From: Fratercula arctica | Taxonomy: Eukaryota > Chordata > Aves > Charadriiformes > Alcidae | NCBI GenBank assembly: GCA_947846985.1 | Contig: CANTUZ010000007.1 | Location: 36,398,355-36,462,354, forward strand | Direction: 5' to 3' | Length of the DNA: 64,000 nucleotides | Shown: positions 1 through 13,377 of the stretch, piece by piece | Position numbering within the stretch: the first letter of the stretch is position 1 | Layout: the number at the start of each line of letters is the position of its first letter | Notes under the pieces: model-generated | What the model was told of the DNA's origin: nothing | The model's input: only the letters and a program-made list of their open reading frames with translations | The model's database searches: none | Translations under genes and position numbers: made by a program

Positions 1-3000
1 TGGACTAAGCAACATGTAGGACACTCCAAATTGGGATTAGGTAACCCAGAGACGTTCGATTCCAGGAAGCTCCCAGAGCTGCAGCCAGCTGGGTCTGCAG
101 CACACACCCAGTGAGCATAGCTAGAGACTGGTGAGGAAACCCAGAACAGCCCAGTAACTTGCTTATTAAAGAGGATTCTATCACAGTACACAGCTTAGCT
201 CAAGTTTAAGTATTACAACTTGAATCTGGGCATGTAAAGCTCCAAAATGGTCCTAAAATTTGTTATATATATAAAGTTGGGAAGAATTGCATATACGAGC
301 CCTAATCTTGTGCTCTGGAGCAGAAGACCACATTGCAGAAAGGAAGGTAATTACAAGAGCAGGTCCCCAGATCATTTTAAGAGTTCTCCTCTTGTTTGCA
401 CACCTCCATTTTAAAGCTGAGATGTTTGGCAGCAGCCCAGGGAGAGAGGGACTGGGCAGAGCAGACCAGGAGGAGCTTGCCTGGGGGAGGACAGCCTGGT
501 GTAATGGAGGCAGAGCTGAACACCCAAATGTGGATGCAGCCGGAAGAAGCCAGAGGCCTTCCTAGCTTTGTGCTTAGAGACTAGAGAGTTTCTTGGGCAC
601 AAGGCAAAGTGACCACACACCCTCAGGAGAGAGGTGGTGAGAGCCCAATGCTGCGGGTGGCCAGGGGGACCAATCCAGCCTGCTGTGTCAAGCTTCATAC
701 GTGCAAGGCCATTCATTGTGGGGAAGCAGCATGTCTGCGTGGTACAGAGAACTGGGAGTGAGACTTTCTGGCTTGAAGCCAGGGTTGTCAATTTGGAGGA
801 AATGAGGGAGGAAAGGGGTGGTTGAGAGCAGCTTCAGGAGCACTCTTGAGCAGTCTCATCTCACGGCAAGCAGCAAGCCCACTCCTGAAGAGAAAGACAA
901 CAGGAAGATAGAGATGTTCATACAGCAGTTTCAGGAGCAATATGCAGGACTCATCTAGAAGAACAGCCCAGGCAGAGAGGCATCAGCATGGTGAGGGGGA
1001 TGCCAGTGGCTGGTCCACTCTATCAGGAGACTTGGGCGTCCTTACACTGAGGAAGCAAGGGTCCTGGCTGCAAAGACAAAGCACGTGGTGATGGAGGGAG
1101 ACGCTGCAAATCAGCAGTTCAGCTTACAGGGTCATCAGGGAAACTGAAATGCATCAGTAGCATCTGCTGTCACTGCAAAGCCAGGTTTTGTATTGTCTAC
1201 ACTCATTCAACTTTTGTTTTTCCTCTCCAAACACAGAACAGTCATTCCAGTGAGGTAACTGCTGGTGGTAAACATAGAAAAGTTGTTACTTTGCACAGTA
1301 ATTTGTCATAAACAGCTTGTGATTATTGCAGGAAGAACACGAAGATTGAGTGAGAACAGATTGAGTGAGAAAACACTGTAGATGGCTCAAAAGAAGTACC
1401 TGAGAAACTGACACTAAATATGACAAGCTGGGGCAAACCATCACAATTTTTAAATTCCATCCGGCTCCTCAGTGATCAGAAGGGATCATGGGAATGGGCC
1501 TGGGATGATCAGAACCTTTCACTCGGTCTTGATTTTGTTTTATTAAATACAAGATCAATATTTTAATAAAGTGCTACTGCTGTGTGACATCATCTAACAA
1601 AAATAGTACTCTACTCCTTGGAGGAACTAGAAAAATCTTACAAAATGTTCATTAGAACAGTCATATTTCTGAGAAATCTCCCATTCCCACCAAATTACTA
1701 AAGTGCTGCTGGCGTGGAGCGGCAGCCAAATTTTGCATTCCGATGCTTTTGCACTTTATAACTTGGTGCTTTCTTCAAGATTCTTCAACTGTTTTGCATA
1801 TAAGACTGACAATTGTTTTTGTCCGTTTCACACACTAATGATGAAAGCTGAAAGAACAGAAAAATGAAAAGACCTTCTTCCCTGGGAAAGCTTTTGCCAG
1901 CCTCCCTCCCTTTCGTAAATATTCTAGCAAAATTGCTCCCTTGGTCAGGAAACAAAACACTGAACTCTCAGGCGCAGATTGTGAGCCCTCAGTATAGTCC
2001 TGCTGCAACCTGTTTTTACTGCGGGTAAGGGAGACACAGGTTAGCCCGCAACAAGAAAATTTTGCAGAGTTCTGAATGACTTTCATTTAACATATCTAAT
2101 CAAAGAATTGCAAATGAATGGCAGCTGGTCAAAAGGCAAAACATCTCTGCCCATCCAACCCAGCATTTCTAAACTGGAAATTTGCAACCCAAAGCCCAGT
2201 ACTTGCGCAGCAGCTGCTCCCAGGCACAGAGAGTGGAGGGTAGGTCCTACCCACCCTTTCAGAGACCTCAGCAAACTGGGAAATAGCTTCACCGATTCCT
2301 GACAGCCCAGACTCATGGTGTGGCTACCGTGGGAGGGGATGTGAGCCAGACTCTTACGCATTCCTATTTGCAAGCATGGGTGCATGCAAATCCAAAACTG
2401 CTTCACAGTGAGCTATTTAGAATGAGAAGTACGTTTAAGAAAAATGACATTTGAGAAAGTCACAATCTGTTTGCCCATTTTTCCTCTTCCTCTGTCTATC
2501 AATTAGCAGCAAATGTATTATTCACCGCCCATTCTTTGCCTTCTTTTTCTTCTATATGAGCTTTTCTTTTCCTTACAGTCTTTAAAGCATTTAAGGGAGT
2601 CATCGATTTTTCTATATAATATATTAATCTTTAAATTACTTTAATATTCACATCACTGTCAAAAGCAGAAGCTCCTTCGCTGAAGGCTGTGGTACTGACA
2701 GAAAAACTTTAAATTTAGCTCAGTATATATATACATATCTTTTCCCTACTTCCCACACACATAAAAGCTGCACATTCCAGTTGGAACTTCCTTTAAACTC
2801 TTTAATTACACAGGTTATTTAGTCTGGCTCTTTCCTTTCCAATTACTTTTTAACTAAATTAAATGTCTGCCTCTTGCTGTCCTTTCTACATTAGTAGGCC
2901 CATTATTGATTTTTATTATCTTTCCAAAGAGAAGTTTTTGCAGCTGATTGCTATTTACACTGTAAGCAGTTCACTTATGCTGAGAATTCATGCTGCCACT

Positions 3001-4611
3001 GAGACTGCTAAAGATGGTTCTCTCACAGCTCAGCTATACCCAGCACTGAACCAGATATTAGTGAGAACATTACACAGCTTTGCAATGGGAAACAGAGACG
3101 AATACACAAATACTTCTGTAGCATAAAGAGGACAATGATATTGCTCATTTATGAAGCACTCTTGAACCAAAATAGCTCCTCATGAAGGTTTCTCATTTAC
3201 CAGCTAGCTCCCTAACGAGGTTCCTATTTGCTCTCCAGTCTGCAGCAATGCTTGCAGAAGCAAACATGTTGCTTCTTTTTCTTCACTCGCAATCAAAGTA
3301 GGGAAAAAGCAGGTAAAAGGGAAGGGAGAGGATGAGGGAAACAAAAGTAGTGAATGCTTTCGATATCGTTTGGCCTTTTGACAGCCCCAGAGATGATAAC
3401 AAAGGGGCTGACAAAGGATGCTTCAAGTCCAGAAGCGTCAGGACAGTTGGTGACCGATGCGCTGGCTAGAATTACCTGCAAACAAGGAAAGGGTCAATGA
3501 TTAACAGCTATAGACCAGGTTTTCTTTTTCTTTGTTGGGTGCATCTGAACAGCAAAGCTCTATACAGCAAGTTCTTCAGTGATAGCTATTGTTTATGAGA
3601 CATTCCTACCTGAATGCTTCAGAGACCTGATTTCTCATTGATTATGCCACTTTCCACACTCCTAGCAGCAGCATCAGAGCAGAGGAATCAGAGACTGAAG
3701 CAAGAACAAAAAAAGCCTGAAGTAGCAACACTGATTTGTTTTACCCTTACATTGCAAGTCTGTGTTTTCTTCCTCAGCTACAGTTCTGAATTCCCGAAGC
3801 ACTGCATAAATGGCCAAAATCAGAGGAAAATGAAAACATAAATTGACGATTCAGAGACAAAGCTGGAAAGGAGCACATTTCAAGCAATATATGGTTTACA
3901 GTGAATTGAGAAAATAACCACAATTAAAATAAATACAAAGCCTCCTGACAAGTCCACTAAAAAACAGAGAATGCAAGACAGTATAGGAGATTATAAATCT
4001 AATGACTGAGAATCTACAATAGATTATGGTAATTAGGACTTCTGCATTTGTCCTAGGTATCTATACAGTTGGATAAAAACCAATCGCACCAAAGAATCAA
4101 ATTGTGTTGCAATTTAGGCCTTCAGAACCTATGAGAGTTATATAATAGGATGCAAACTTCCCCCTCTAAATTGATCAGTATCTTCAAAGAACGAAGACAA
4201 ATCTTTTTGCTTCTCTGCCAGACTGGAATCTCATTTTAATCAGAGTTGTGAGTGGCACCTTGACAGCCACAGAAATAATCGCAGTTGACTATGAAGATAC
4301 TTGATGTAGCTACAAACTAACTAGTCAGGTAATAATTGTAGAGTGTTTGCCAAAATCTTGCTAGAACTTTCTCAGTGGCACCCTGCTTCCAGAGGAGCAG
4401 CACTCAGCCTTCTGCTAGAAACAGGCAATGTTTTACAGGCCTATCAATGCATGTTCTGAACAAGTGCTGCCTACAAGATATGCAAATCACATTGATCACA
4501 ACATAAACAGGAAATGTAATTTTGCTTTTTCTGGAACATATACATGGTATCAATAAAGACGCACCCTCAAACATACGGCCTGTGAGTTGCTGTTCTAAAT
4601 TCCAAGGAACT
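1..4611. other. Unique sequence without supported gene
   Basis: No gene is supported. The first ~1.1 kb is visibly richer in G+C than what follows, and holds overlapping open frames on both strands (longest 126 codons, minus strand 411-791). They contain no recognisable domain and compete with each other, so they look like chance frames. From about 1.1 kb on the DNA is AT-rich unique sequence with no repeat family that I recognise. Confidence 0.6.
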
Positions 4612-4625
4612 AAAAAAAAAAAAAA
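4612..4625. repeat. A14 homopolymer
   Basis: Fourteen consecutive A on the plus strand. There is no AATAAA a short distance upstream and no matching direct repeats around it, so it is treated as a simple repeat and not as the tail of a retrocopy. Confidence 0.85.
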
Positions 4626-7600
4626 CAACTAGTATTTCTTCTCCTTCCTGCAGAATTTCTATGGTGAAATACAATTTCAAAACAATTTCTTTTACTGTTC
4701 CCCGAGTCACAAAGATCATCTTCCCTTGTCTTGCAGTAGGACTTTTTGCTTCACTGGCAGCTGTACCTTCAGCTACGCAGTGCACGGACTGCACATTGCA
4801 CTGCACCTGTAGCGTGGAGTAAATACTGAGCCCATTCATTACAGCACAACCATTCTGGAAGCTGTAAAATTGATAGTTTTATAGCATCCCCCAAACATAT
4901 AAGATTAATGAAAGAAACATTGCAGTCCACCGTCTTTCTCTCTGTATTCCCTTCTGTTCCATTTTTAGTGTTTCTTTCCATCATTTCTGTGTTCTCCCTG
5001 ACTTTTATTGGCATGTTGGACCATTTTCCTCTTTTCCTAGTAACTGAGAATTAGAGTACATCTAGTTCATATATTTAAGTAACGTAATGTCAAAAGGTCA
5101 AAGGCATCGCTCCACATACCAACCTTTATGTTAAAGTTAATGTGATCGGACTGGGACACATCCCTGGGTGATTTCATGGCAGACCTTCCGTAACTCTCTC
5201 ACCAGCCATCCCTATCCCTCTCCAAAGGAAGCTCAATGCCCATATTCAGACCTGCACCCCCACAAGCCCTGTGCAATGTTCAGGCCAGAGGGACAAGACC
5301 AAAAGGAAGCTACAGGTTTCAAGCATGGCTTTCAAAATGTGACGGATGTGTTTTAAATTAATTTCTTTCACTTGGTATTTGAAATTAATGAGAGCAAACT
5401 CATCTTCAAAGTTTGAATCAGAAGCATTTTAATGCCTTTTGAACTACTACAAAGAGGAGGTCACATTCCACAGCTGGGTTTTCCTCCTCTACCAGAAGAA
5501 TTTGCAGTATTGCAGGATAAAGTTGTTTGCCATCTAACCCTATTTCATAGAACCCAATTCACAACACTCTGGCAGTAACCTTTATTAAAATTATATCAGT
5601 CATTTCCCTTCAAAAAAGATGATATGTGCAGTTTTTCATGCTACACCAAACACTGGAAGAACAAGATAGGGAGACATATTTGAATTTACATAAAGATTGC
5701 AAGCTGTTGTTCCAAAGTAATTCTGAAGTGCTGTGCCCTGTGTGTAGGCATTTGATCTGACTGCATTTCTGCATATTGAGTGTAACATGTACAAAATCTA
5801 TAATTGGAGTCTGTTTTCTGAAAAGAGATAAATGGCTTCGCTCTCTTGAAAGACAAAGTGATACACTTCTGGACACAGTCTTCCAGGACATTTCTTCATG
5901 TAAATCAAGTTTTTTATTTTATCCAATAGATATTTAGAATTGATAACAATTTTACAAAGAATGGCTTAAATACCTTTTCTATTCTAAAAATTTTACACTT
6001 TGTGAAATACATATCTATATATATGTTTTACTGCTTACTTATTAGGGGCATTTATATGTTGGGATTGATTTGTTATTGCCTACCTGCCTGCATCAATTTG
6101 CCACTTCTGGACAAACACCCCTATTTCTGGGGACATATGGCTGGGTTCAGTTTTTCTTAGCACTAGCTTATACTTTTGCCAGTCTATATACTTAAAACAC
6201 ATTACTTCATCTCAGATAGGAACATCCTAAGAAAAAGCTCCCTGTATAATATGGAACTGCCCAATCAATCAATTTCCAGAGGAAAAATAAAGAAAAAAAT
6301 GATGTATTTTGTTTGAGTTAAGTTTTAAATTTTATTGTCAATTTCTCTGGCTGGACAGATCAATTTTTCTTACGAATTGCTCATGTCCTCTCAGTCCACT
6401 TTATTCTAGAGTGTGTAGCTCACAACAAACAGCCCACTCAGAGCATTTCACCATTTCTTCTACTCCCAAAGCAAGTTGAAAATTTCCCAAGTTTGTTGGC
6501 TTTTCATGAAAACTGCAGATGAATGATAATCTAAAAGCAGACCTCATCTTCCCACTCTAAAAGTTCAGATCACAAGTGCTGTACTTTCTCAAACTAAACC
6601 TAACGAACCTAAGATAAATAGCCACAGCAACGCAATAACATACAAAAGTATGGAATAACAAGAGTCTAATGTGCTAACCTTCTCCTCCTGAAGCCTCTAG
6701 CAAAAAGAAACTTGGCAGCAGGTCCCACAACTGTGACCCTTCCACCCCCATTGCAAAAAAAACAGCCAAATGGAAAAAAAAAATTAACTAGAATAAGGTG
6801 AGGCCCAGATGAGACTACTGTAGATGAAAGCCTACAACATAAGCTAAACAGTGTAAGCTAGGTAAAAACAAGAGTAGGAAGAAGCCAGCCGTTAACCTCT
6901 TTCTACCAACTGAGAAAACTCCAGCAAGCATCAAGACATTCAGTTTGCAATTTTACTAAAGTCTAAGTGTAACTGTATCTCAAAACCCCAAGTAAATCAT
7001 ACATGAGGGCAGAAAATATGTGCCGAGGAGTAGTACATCAGAGCTGATGCTACACCACATTAGCACGCTTTCTGGAAATGGCAAATTTTTGGAAATGTTT
7101 GCAAAGGTGGAGTCTGGCTCTAAATTGTCCCCAACCTTGACACCTACATCCCTGTTGCTGAAAGTAACCCATACAAGTGCTCAGGACCCCACTGGCACAC
7201 ATCAGTCAAAAGTGAGGGATGGGAATCTAATAGTGCCAAACCACAGCTTCTTGCTCTGGATGTAACGGACTCCTGCAGGCCATCAGCCTCAGCAGTCTCT
7301 GCTTTTCCCAACACCAACCCTAGCCCTGAATCACAGCAAACCCTGTCACAGCAAAGGGCCCCACTCAATGCATCATCATGTCAAACGATGCTGGCCTTTG
7401 GCATCGTTCTCTGAAACTTGCAGATATCTACAGGCAGCCAAACTCTGCAGCTCCTTCTTTTCCTAACCATGACCTGACTTAAAGTAATCCTAACCCTTCA
7501 GGGTATGATTGCACATACAGGAGCAGAAAGGAACCAGAGCCTAATAAAAATGCAGACTCCTGACAGCAGTCAGCCTTTACAGTTTTTATTTCACTACTCC

Positions 7601-8230
7601 TATGCCTAATCCTGACCCAAAGCACACTTACATAAGCAAGAGTCTACCATCTTCATAAAACTCTTACCTTCTAAAAAAAAAAAGAAGAAAATAAATTAAA
7701 AAAAAGACTGAGTACGCGATCCAAGAGCTATTAGCAACTACAGACATCAAGAGAAGAGGGACTAGTCTCGCAGATTTCTGATGTTGTTTCAGCAGGGAGA
7801 ACTGCTTTGTTCCTGCAAATCACAGTGCCTACACAGCACCTGCCCGCCTGCTCTTTTACACCAGTGCAGGCAGTGAATTCCAGAAAAGAGCCACTGTCTG
7901 TTCCTTCTAATCCCTGCAAGCAGCCTCCTTCATTTCTTTGCCTGTCCTTTGAAACTGACGTGGTAAAAACAGCACCCTCTTGGAAACACAAGGATTTTAC
8001 TGCCTTTATATTTCCAAGAGTAAAAAAAAATCCTCACTCTAAAAGATGCAGTGAACTGGCTGCTCCCATTGCACATTCATGTCATGGCCTGTCTTTCAAA
8101 TGGTTTGTTCTCACACCTCTCGGAGTTACAACATTGAATAACAAGATACATAAAAGCAAACAGATGAGTGAGAGATAATTATCAAGATTTTTAGAAAGTA
8201 GAGCCGTATTTTGAATACATATAAATGCAT
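4626..8230. other. Unique AT-rich sequence without supported gene
   Basis: No gene or known interspersed repeat is recognised. An A-rich patch lies at 7673-7705. Between about 7315 and 7620 there are scattered C-rich CCTAA/CCCTGA-like words, described in the findings. Confidence 0.55.
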
Positions 8231-8247
8231 ACACACACACACACACC
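8231..8247. repeat. (AC)8 microsatellite
   Basis: Eight uninterrupted AC dinucleotides plus one extra C. This is a short dinucleotide repeat, likely length-variable between individuals. Confidence 0.9.
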
Positions 8248-11200
8248 AAAACAGCTAAATAAAATAACAGACTACAGCTTATATTTCAATGGATCTATTG
8301 ACAAAATTTTACATTTGCCCTTAAATACTTGCCATTTTCCACACTTTTTTTTTTAAAAGTATAAAAGTATATAAGGAAGTCGCTGAAAAGGAAACTGCTG
8401 AAAACCAGCAGTTCCTCTTATCCATACTAGTCCAACAAGGCAGTATCTTCGTCTAAAAAAAATCATATTTCTAGATTTTTCCAGTTCTGTCAGAGAGCTC
8501 ATCTAAAATATCCCAGCCTTGTGCTCTGTCTCTTGTACAAAGTCTGAAGGAAATTCTTAGGGAAATAGGTTGAGCTAGAAGGCAAGTCAGGCTTTGCCTC
8601 ATATGACTGACTGGACAAACAGCACGCCACTTCCATCTGTATGATCAGCTGCAGAAGAATACCCTTAAAACAGAATAAGTCTAAGCTGGTTTGTTTGCAG
8701 GGCCAGAGAAAAAAAAAAAAAAAAAGGTAAAAAAATTACTGTGCCTAATACATGATTTACAGACAACAGAATTGTAACAGACCCAAGCTACTCAAACTAT
8801 CAAAGCAATTGCACTCAGGCACATCTTCAATAAAGAAATATTAAAAATTACAGAAAAAGCCATCTTTTTTTGTGATTCTCAATTAAGCTGGTATTTGAAT
8901 ATTGGCCTTTATTACATTTTGTTTCCATTATTTCTGAAAGTTAAAAAGGTCTTTGTTGGCATTGGGACTGTGAAATATGAACCTCAGCTACTACTCACAT
9001 TTGGTATCCTGTATATGCCATTCTGACTAATGGGGAAAGCATGAAAATCAATATATCTCAACTAAGAACTAAAACTATCTAAATTGACCTATGACATGCA
9101 GCAAAATACCCATCTCTCATCATTTTCTAAAATGGATTCTGCATTTTTCAGCTCCACAGTAGTTTGTGCATTAAAATATCTAAAATTTAGCTATTCCATT
9201 TGTGGCGAATGGTAGAATGAATGAACTATGTTCACTTTAGGACATTTTAATATCAGAGATAAATTTACATTTTCTAGCAGAACTAACCAATACAGCTACC
9301 AGCAACTTAATTATGGTTGTTTCACATGCTTTAAAAAATTCAGACCTCTGGGATCTCACATTTCATAGCGAAAACCTATGAGCCACCACACAAAGACAGT
9401 ACGCACTTTTGAAATTATAGGCAGCTATCTATACATTGCCAAACTATATTATAAATTACAAATTCCCTTCCATTCATGCAACAGGACAGAGTTCATTCTA
9501 GTATAATAATCTAATAATAATTGATACTATTGCTTTCTGCATATCAGTCCTTTCACGGCTAAACTCAGTCCTTGTCTGCTTACATTCAGAAGGCTTGTGT
9601 TGTCGTAACGTAGAAACTTGGTAGCAAGTAGCTACATGCTGTTGCCAGAGGACTGCAACTCTGATGTGTAAATAGTGCCTTCCGCCTCCCAACCGCACTA
9701 AAATCTTTGTTTCCCTGAACATCAATTAAGACAGACCTTTGGCTTCTTGCTAATCAATAATACGTTTAAATCTCAGTTTGCCAAGCAGTTTCCACAAACT
9801 TCACACCTGTTTCTATTGCTTCATCTGGAGACTGTGCCACATCTACTGAATGTTTTTGAGGGCTTAATAGAGAAGAAATATTAGGCTCTCCATCCACTTT
9901 CTTCTGGCATGTGGTTTCCTTGAACTCTAGGTAAAAGATTTTGGCAGCAATTAGCAAGTCCAATCAGACAACTACATGCAAGTTGCCCCACATACATGAA
10001 GTTACTTTTGTGCATAACTGATTACAAGCTAGAAGCCTACATCCAGAAAACATCTTCCTGGGAAAAACTCTGGATATTTTTTTTTTTTGTTTTAAATCTT
10101 CACAAAAAATTGTATTTTCAATAAAATTAACAGGCCAAAATTAAGAAATCTTTCTTTTAATCCATTTCTTAGAGAAAAACTTTCAGATGTTCACTAGTTT
10201 AACAGAGAACAAAAAGCCAGAAGTAAGGATGCCCAGAAATCAAAACATGCTGTACACACATAGGAAGAAGAGTGTCCCAGGTTCTACATTTCAGCACAAA
10301 AGAACAAATGAAAACACTTGCCAACAATTTGTATGCCAAAAATGAGGAGCCATAATTATAGGATTGTAAAGTTATACGTATCTATTTAGAGGCCAGAAGA
10401 AAAAGGTAAATCTTCAGCTTACTTAACATATTAGTTCTTCAATAAGTGTTTCTATTTAAAGAATATCATTGTTCTATTTTACTGAAGAAAAGCAGTCAAC
10501 TGCTTTCTATAATTACAACCAAAGAAAAATGTTGGACCCTGTTTCAATGCCAAAGTTACATCACGAGCAGTAAAACCCTGAAAGAAAGCTTCCTGTGAAT
10601 TCTTTCAAGGGCATGGGCTAAAGATTAGCATTTATCTGAAGTTACCTGCACAGAAAAACGGGTGCTTTCATCTGAGCATTACAGGTCAAATTGTTAGTAA
10701 TAAACATGCACCTGATGTACTCTGCATCCTGTAATCTTCCTTCTTGCACAGACTCCAGCCGTCACTGTCATTCATATAGACTGGAAGAAAATTGAAATCC
10801 TTTGCTTCATTCTTAAATTCCAGCCAAAATCCTTTCTGTTTTTTGTACCTCTTCAATAAACATTGCTCCTCCGCTCTCTACCTCACATCTCTGCCTCCTC
10901 CAGTTGAGACAATCCCATGCTGGAACTAAATTAGGAACTTGAAAAATGCAAATGAAGTAGGCAGAAAATGATTTATTGCAGCACCAAGAATTTAACTAAT
11001 AGAACAATACGGCACTTTTTGATCAATCTACAATGCCCCACAGGCAGTTTTATTTAAATCAAAGTGTTATCTAAAATAAGATGAAGGAAAAAGTAATCCA
11101 AAAGTATATTCTAGAAATATTTTAAATTGGCTTTGTAGAGACACAAGGGTACTCGCTTTCTGCTGCATTAATACTGACGGGCTGATATGGTATCTGTAGA

Positions 11201-11632
11201 AACCACGCAATTAGAGCACTACGGGATAGTGCTTGCAGGACTCACTGAACTGTAGCATAGTTAGAAAAACAATATAAGATAGTCTTACACGACAGAAGTT
11301 TAAATAGTCGATACTTAAAATCAGAATGATTGTTTACTCTTATAATCAAGATTTCTAAAGACTTAACTTTAGTAATTAGATGCTTTAAGTCTAAATGATT
11401 GAATACACGCTGCCACACTATTACATTCTCTTCCTAAAATAGGCTGAGAATTTTTTACTGGATTCAATGAAATGTTGTATCACATGATCTTTGGTGATAT
11501 CTGCAACCTTCTTAAACCTGGGGAGTCCTAATATCTCACTCAAAATACAGTAGGCTAAGAAAACCCCATCTGAACCAATATCAACCAGCCTAGAACAGAG
11601 CTGCATCTGAACCAACACAAAGTTTTCAGGTC
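8248..11632. other. Unique AT-rich sequence without supported gene
   Basis: No gene is supported. It holds an A17 tract (8709-8725) and a T12 tract (10077-10088). Open frames stay at or below 75 codons and show no domain. It ends where the solo LTR begins. Confidence 0.55.
8709..8725. repeat. A17 homopolymer
   Basis: Seventeen consecutive A. No polyadenylation signal or gene-like sequence lies directly upstream. Confidence 0.85.
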
Positions 11633-12135
11633 AGTCCTGGTTTCAGCTGGGATAAAGTTAATTTTCTTTCTAGTGGCTGCTATGTTTCAGATTTGGTAGG
11701 AAAGGAATGTCAATAATGCATATTGTGCATATTGTTTTAGTTGTTGCTAGGTGATGTTTATAATATTTAAGGACTTTTTCCAGGAGCATAGACAGAACAA
11801 TGGAATGGCCAATGGAATATTCTGTACCACAGACATCATGCTTGGCATACAAATAGGCGTAGGCCGGGGGGCAGGGGTCACTGCTCGGAACAGGTTGGGC
11901 AATCAATTCACCCAGTGGTAAGAGTGTCTTGAGTTCTATTACTTTATCTACTATATTATTTTACCATTATTATTATTTTCCTTTTTTCTGTTATTGTTCT
12001 ATTAAACTGTCTTTAGCTCAACCCATGAGTTTTTTTTCCCTTTCCTTTCCCCTCCTTCTCTCCCTCTTCTTGAAGGGGGAGAACTGCACGAGCAGCTGCG
12101 TGGTCCTAGCTGCCAGCTGGAGTTAAACCATGACA
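11633..12135 (+). mobile_element. Solo LTR of an avian endogenous retrovirus (ERVL-like), plus orientation
   Basis: About 503 bp. The left end reads (AG)TCCTGGTTTCAGCTGGGAT, where the first bases of the usual TGTCCTGG terminus appear mutated, and the right end reads GTTAAACCATGACA. These ends match the LTR layout that is widespread in bird genomes. In order: U3; a weak TATA-like stretch (CATACAAAT, 11846-11854); a CCGGGGGGCAGGGGTCACTGC block; a polyadenylation signal ATTAAA at 12001-12006 followed by CTCAACCCATGAG; a 42-nt pyrimidine run (12030-12071); then U5. No primer-binding site, gag, pol or env follows, so it is a solo LTR left after recombination between two LTRs. Flanking 5-mers (AGGTC and GGGGC) agree at only three of five positions, so no target-site duplication is claimed. 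The left boundary is good to a few bases. Family assignment is from remembered avian LTR structure, not a database search. Confidence 0.82.
12001..12006 (+). promoter_or_regulatory. LTR polyadenylation signal (ATTAAA)
   Basis: ATTAAA lies in the expected R-region position of the plus-strand solo LTR, just before the conserved CTCAACCCATGAG block and a long pyrimidine run. Activity is inferred from position only. Confidence 0.55.
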
Positions 12136-13315
12136 GGGGCTTTGAGGGCAACATTCAGTAGTTTTGCAACAGCAGGATTCTTACCAAAGTATTTGGGTTC
12201 TCTTATATGGATGCTCTCTTTCCCCTAGGGGCATTATTTATCAGAAAAAAACCCCAGCACTTCCACTGCAGCTTTACTCCATCTCTAACTCCGCATGCAG
12301 GTACAAGGATAGCCCTTGTTTTAAACATGAACAGACTCTTCACCCCTAAAAGAGCAGACCCCCAGCAGTTACCTTGTCTTATTTACTGCTTCACTGATTT
12401 AAAGCTCTCCCCCACAGATATACTGCATCAAAAGAAGGAATTCACAGTGGTGCTCAGAGAAATGAAATGTGAAAAATTAAGTACTTAATTCTGGGTGCAC
12501 CACAGCTCTAAATATACCCAGTTTTGCCCAGGGCAAACAAAATATCTTGCCTCCTGCAGTTGTCTAGATTTGGGATCATCTCCCTATCTTGCCGCATCAG
12601 CTCCCCCTTACGCAGCAAGGCCAGAGCAGAGCTGACTTCCCTGTCATCTTCTGGGGGGCTCAAGGGCCCACAGAAAGCAGCTATTGCCCATCCAGTCCCT
12701 GCATCAAGCACAGGGCTGCAGGGCAAATATACCAGTGACCCCCTCCCCGTCCTTTGAGAAATAAAAGCCCAGCCATGCCTCCAGGATATACTAGGTACAC
12801 TATTACTGTGCTCCCCACAGCTTTACTACAGACTTATTTAAGCTTTGTACCAGAGCTGAACCTTGCGCTAAGACACCACCAGGCTTTTCTCCAGCTTGTT
12901 TCAGTACTGGTCCATCAGCAAATGTTATAACATTTCCATTAAGTGCAAAGAGAGACAAAGGCTGCCAAGAGCCACGAATGGAGCACCAGGTGCTACTCTA
13001 TTGAGTACCATGCGTAAACCAGGCCACAACAGAGGCAGGAAAGATCTTGGATTCTAAACAGGCCGTCATCAGGCTTAGTGAACCTATGTGAGGCATCATC
13101 CTTAGAAATGCTTTTCAAATAGAGATACGCAGCCAAGGAATTATAGCTAGGTCTATTCTGTGTGAAAAGGAGGAACTACAAGAACACTGCAAACTCCATA
13201 CTGAAGATGGTGTTCCAACTTGTTCACTTGCAAAATAAATAGCTCTTCTTCAAAATGCATGTGGTGAAGACTTGCTCACTTTCTCATTTGCCCCAACACA
13301 GAGGAATTGCTTTCC

Positions 13316-13377
13316 AAAAAAAAAAAAACAAAAAAAACCAAACCCAACAAAAAACCAAACCCATAAAAAAACCCAAA
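13316..13377. repeat. A-rich low-complexity tract (AAAAC-like)
   Basis: A run of A followed by irregular AAAC/AACCC units. It is low complexity without a clean period. The 71-codon frame across it (13272-13487) is a lysine/proline/asparagine artefact of this composition. Confidence 0.8.

Noticed and set aside
411..791. 126-codon minus-strand open frame in the GC-richer first kilobase
   Set aside because: It overlaps frames on the plus strand, has no domain or recognisable motif, and the composition alone explains it.
11670..11906. 78-codon minus-strand frame
   Set aside because: It lies wholly inside the plus-strand solo LTR, which has no coding role.
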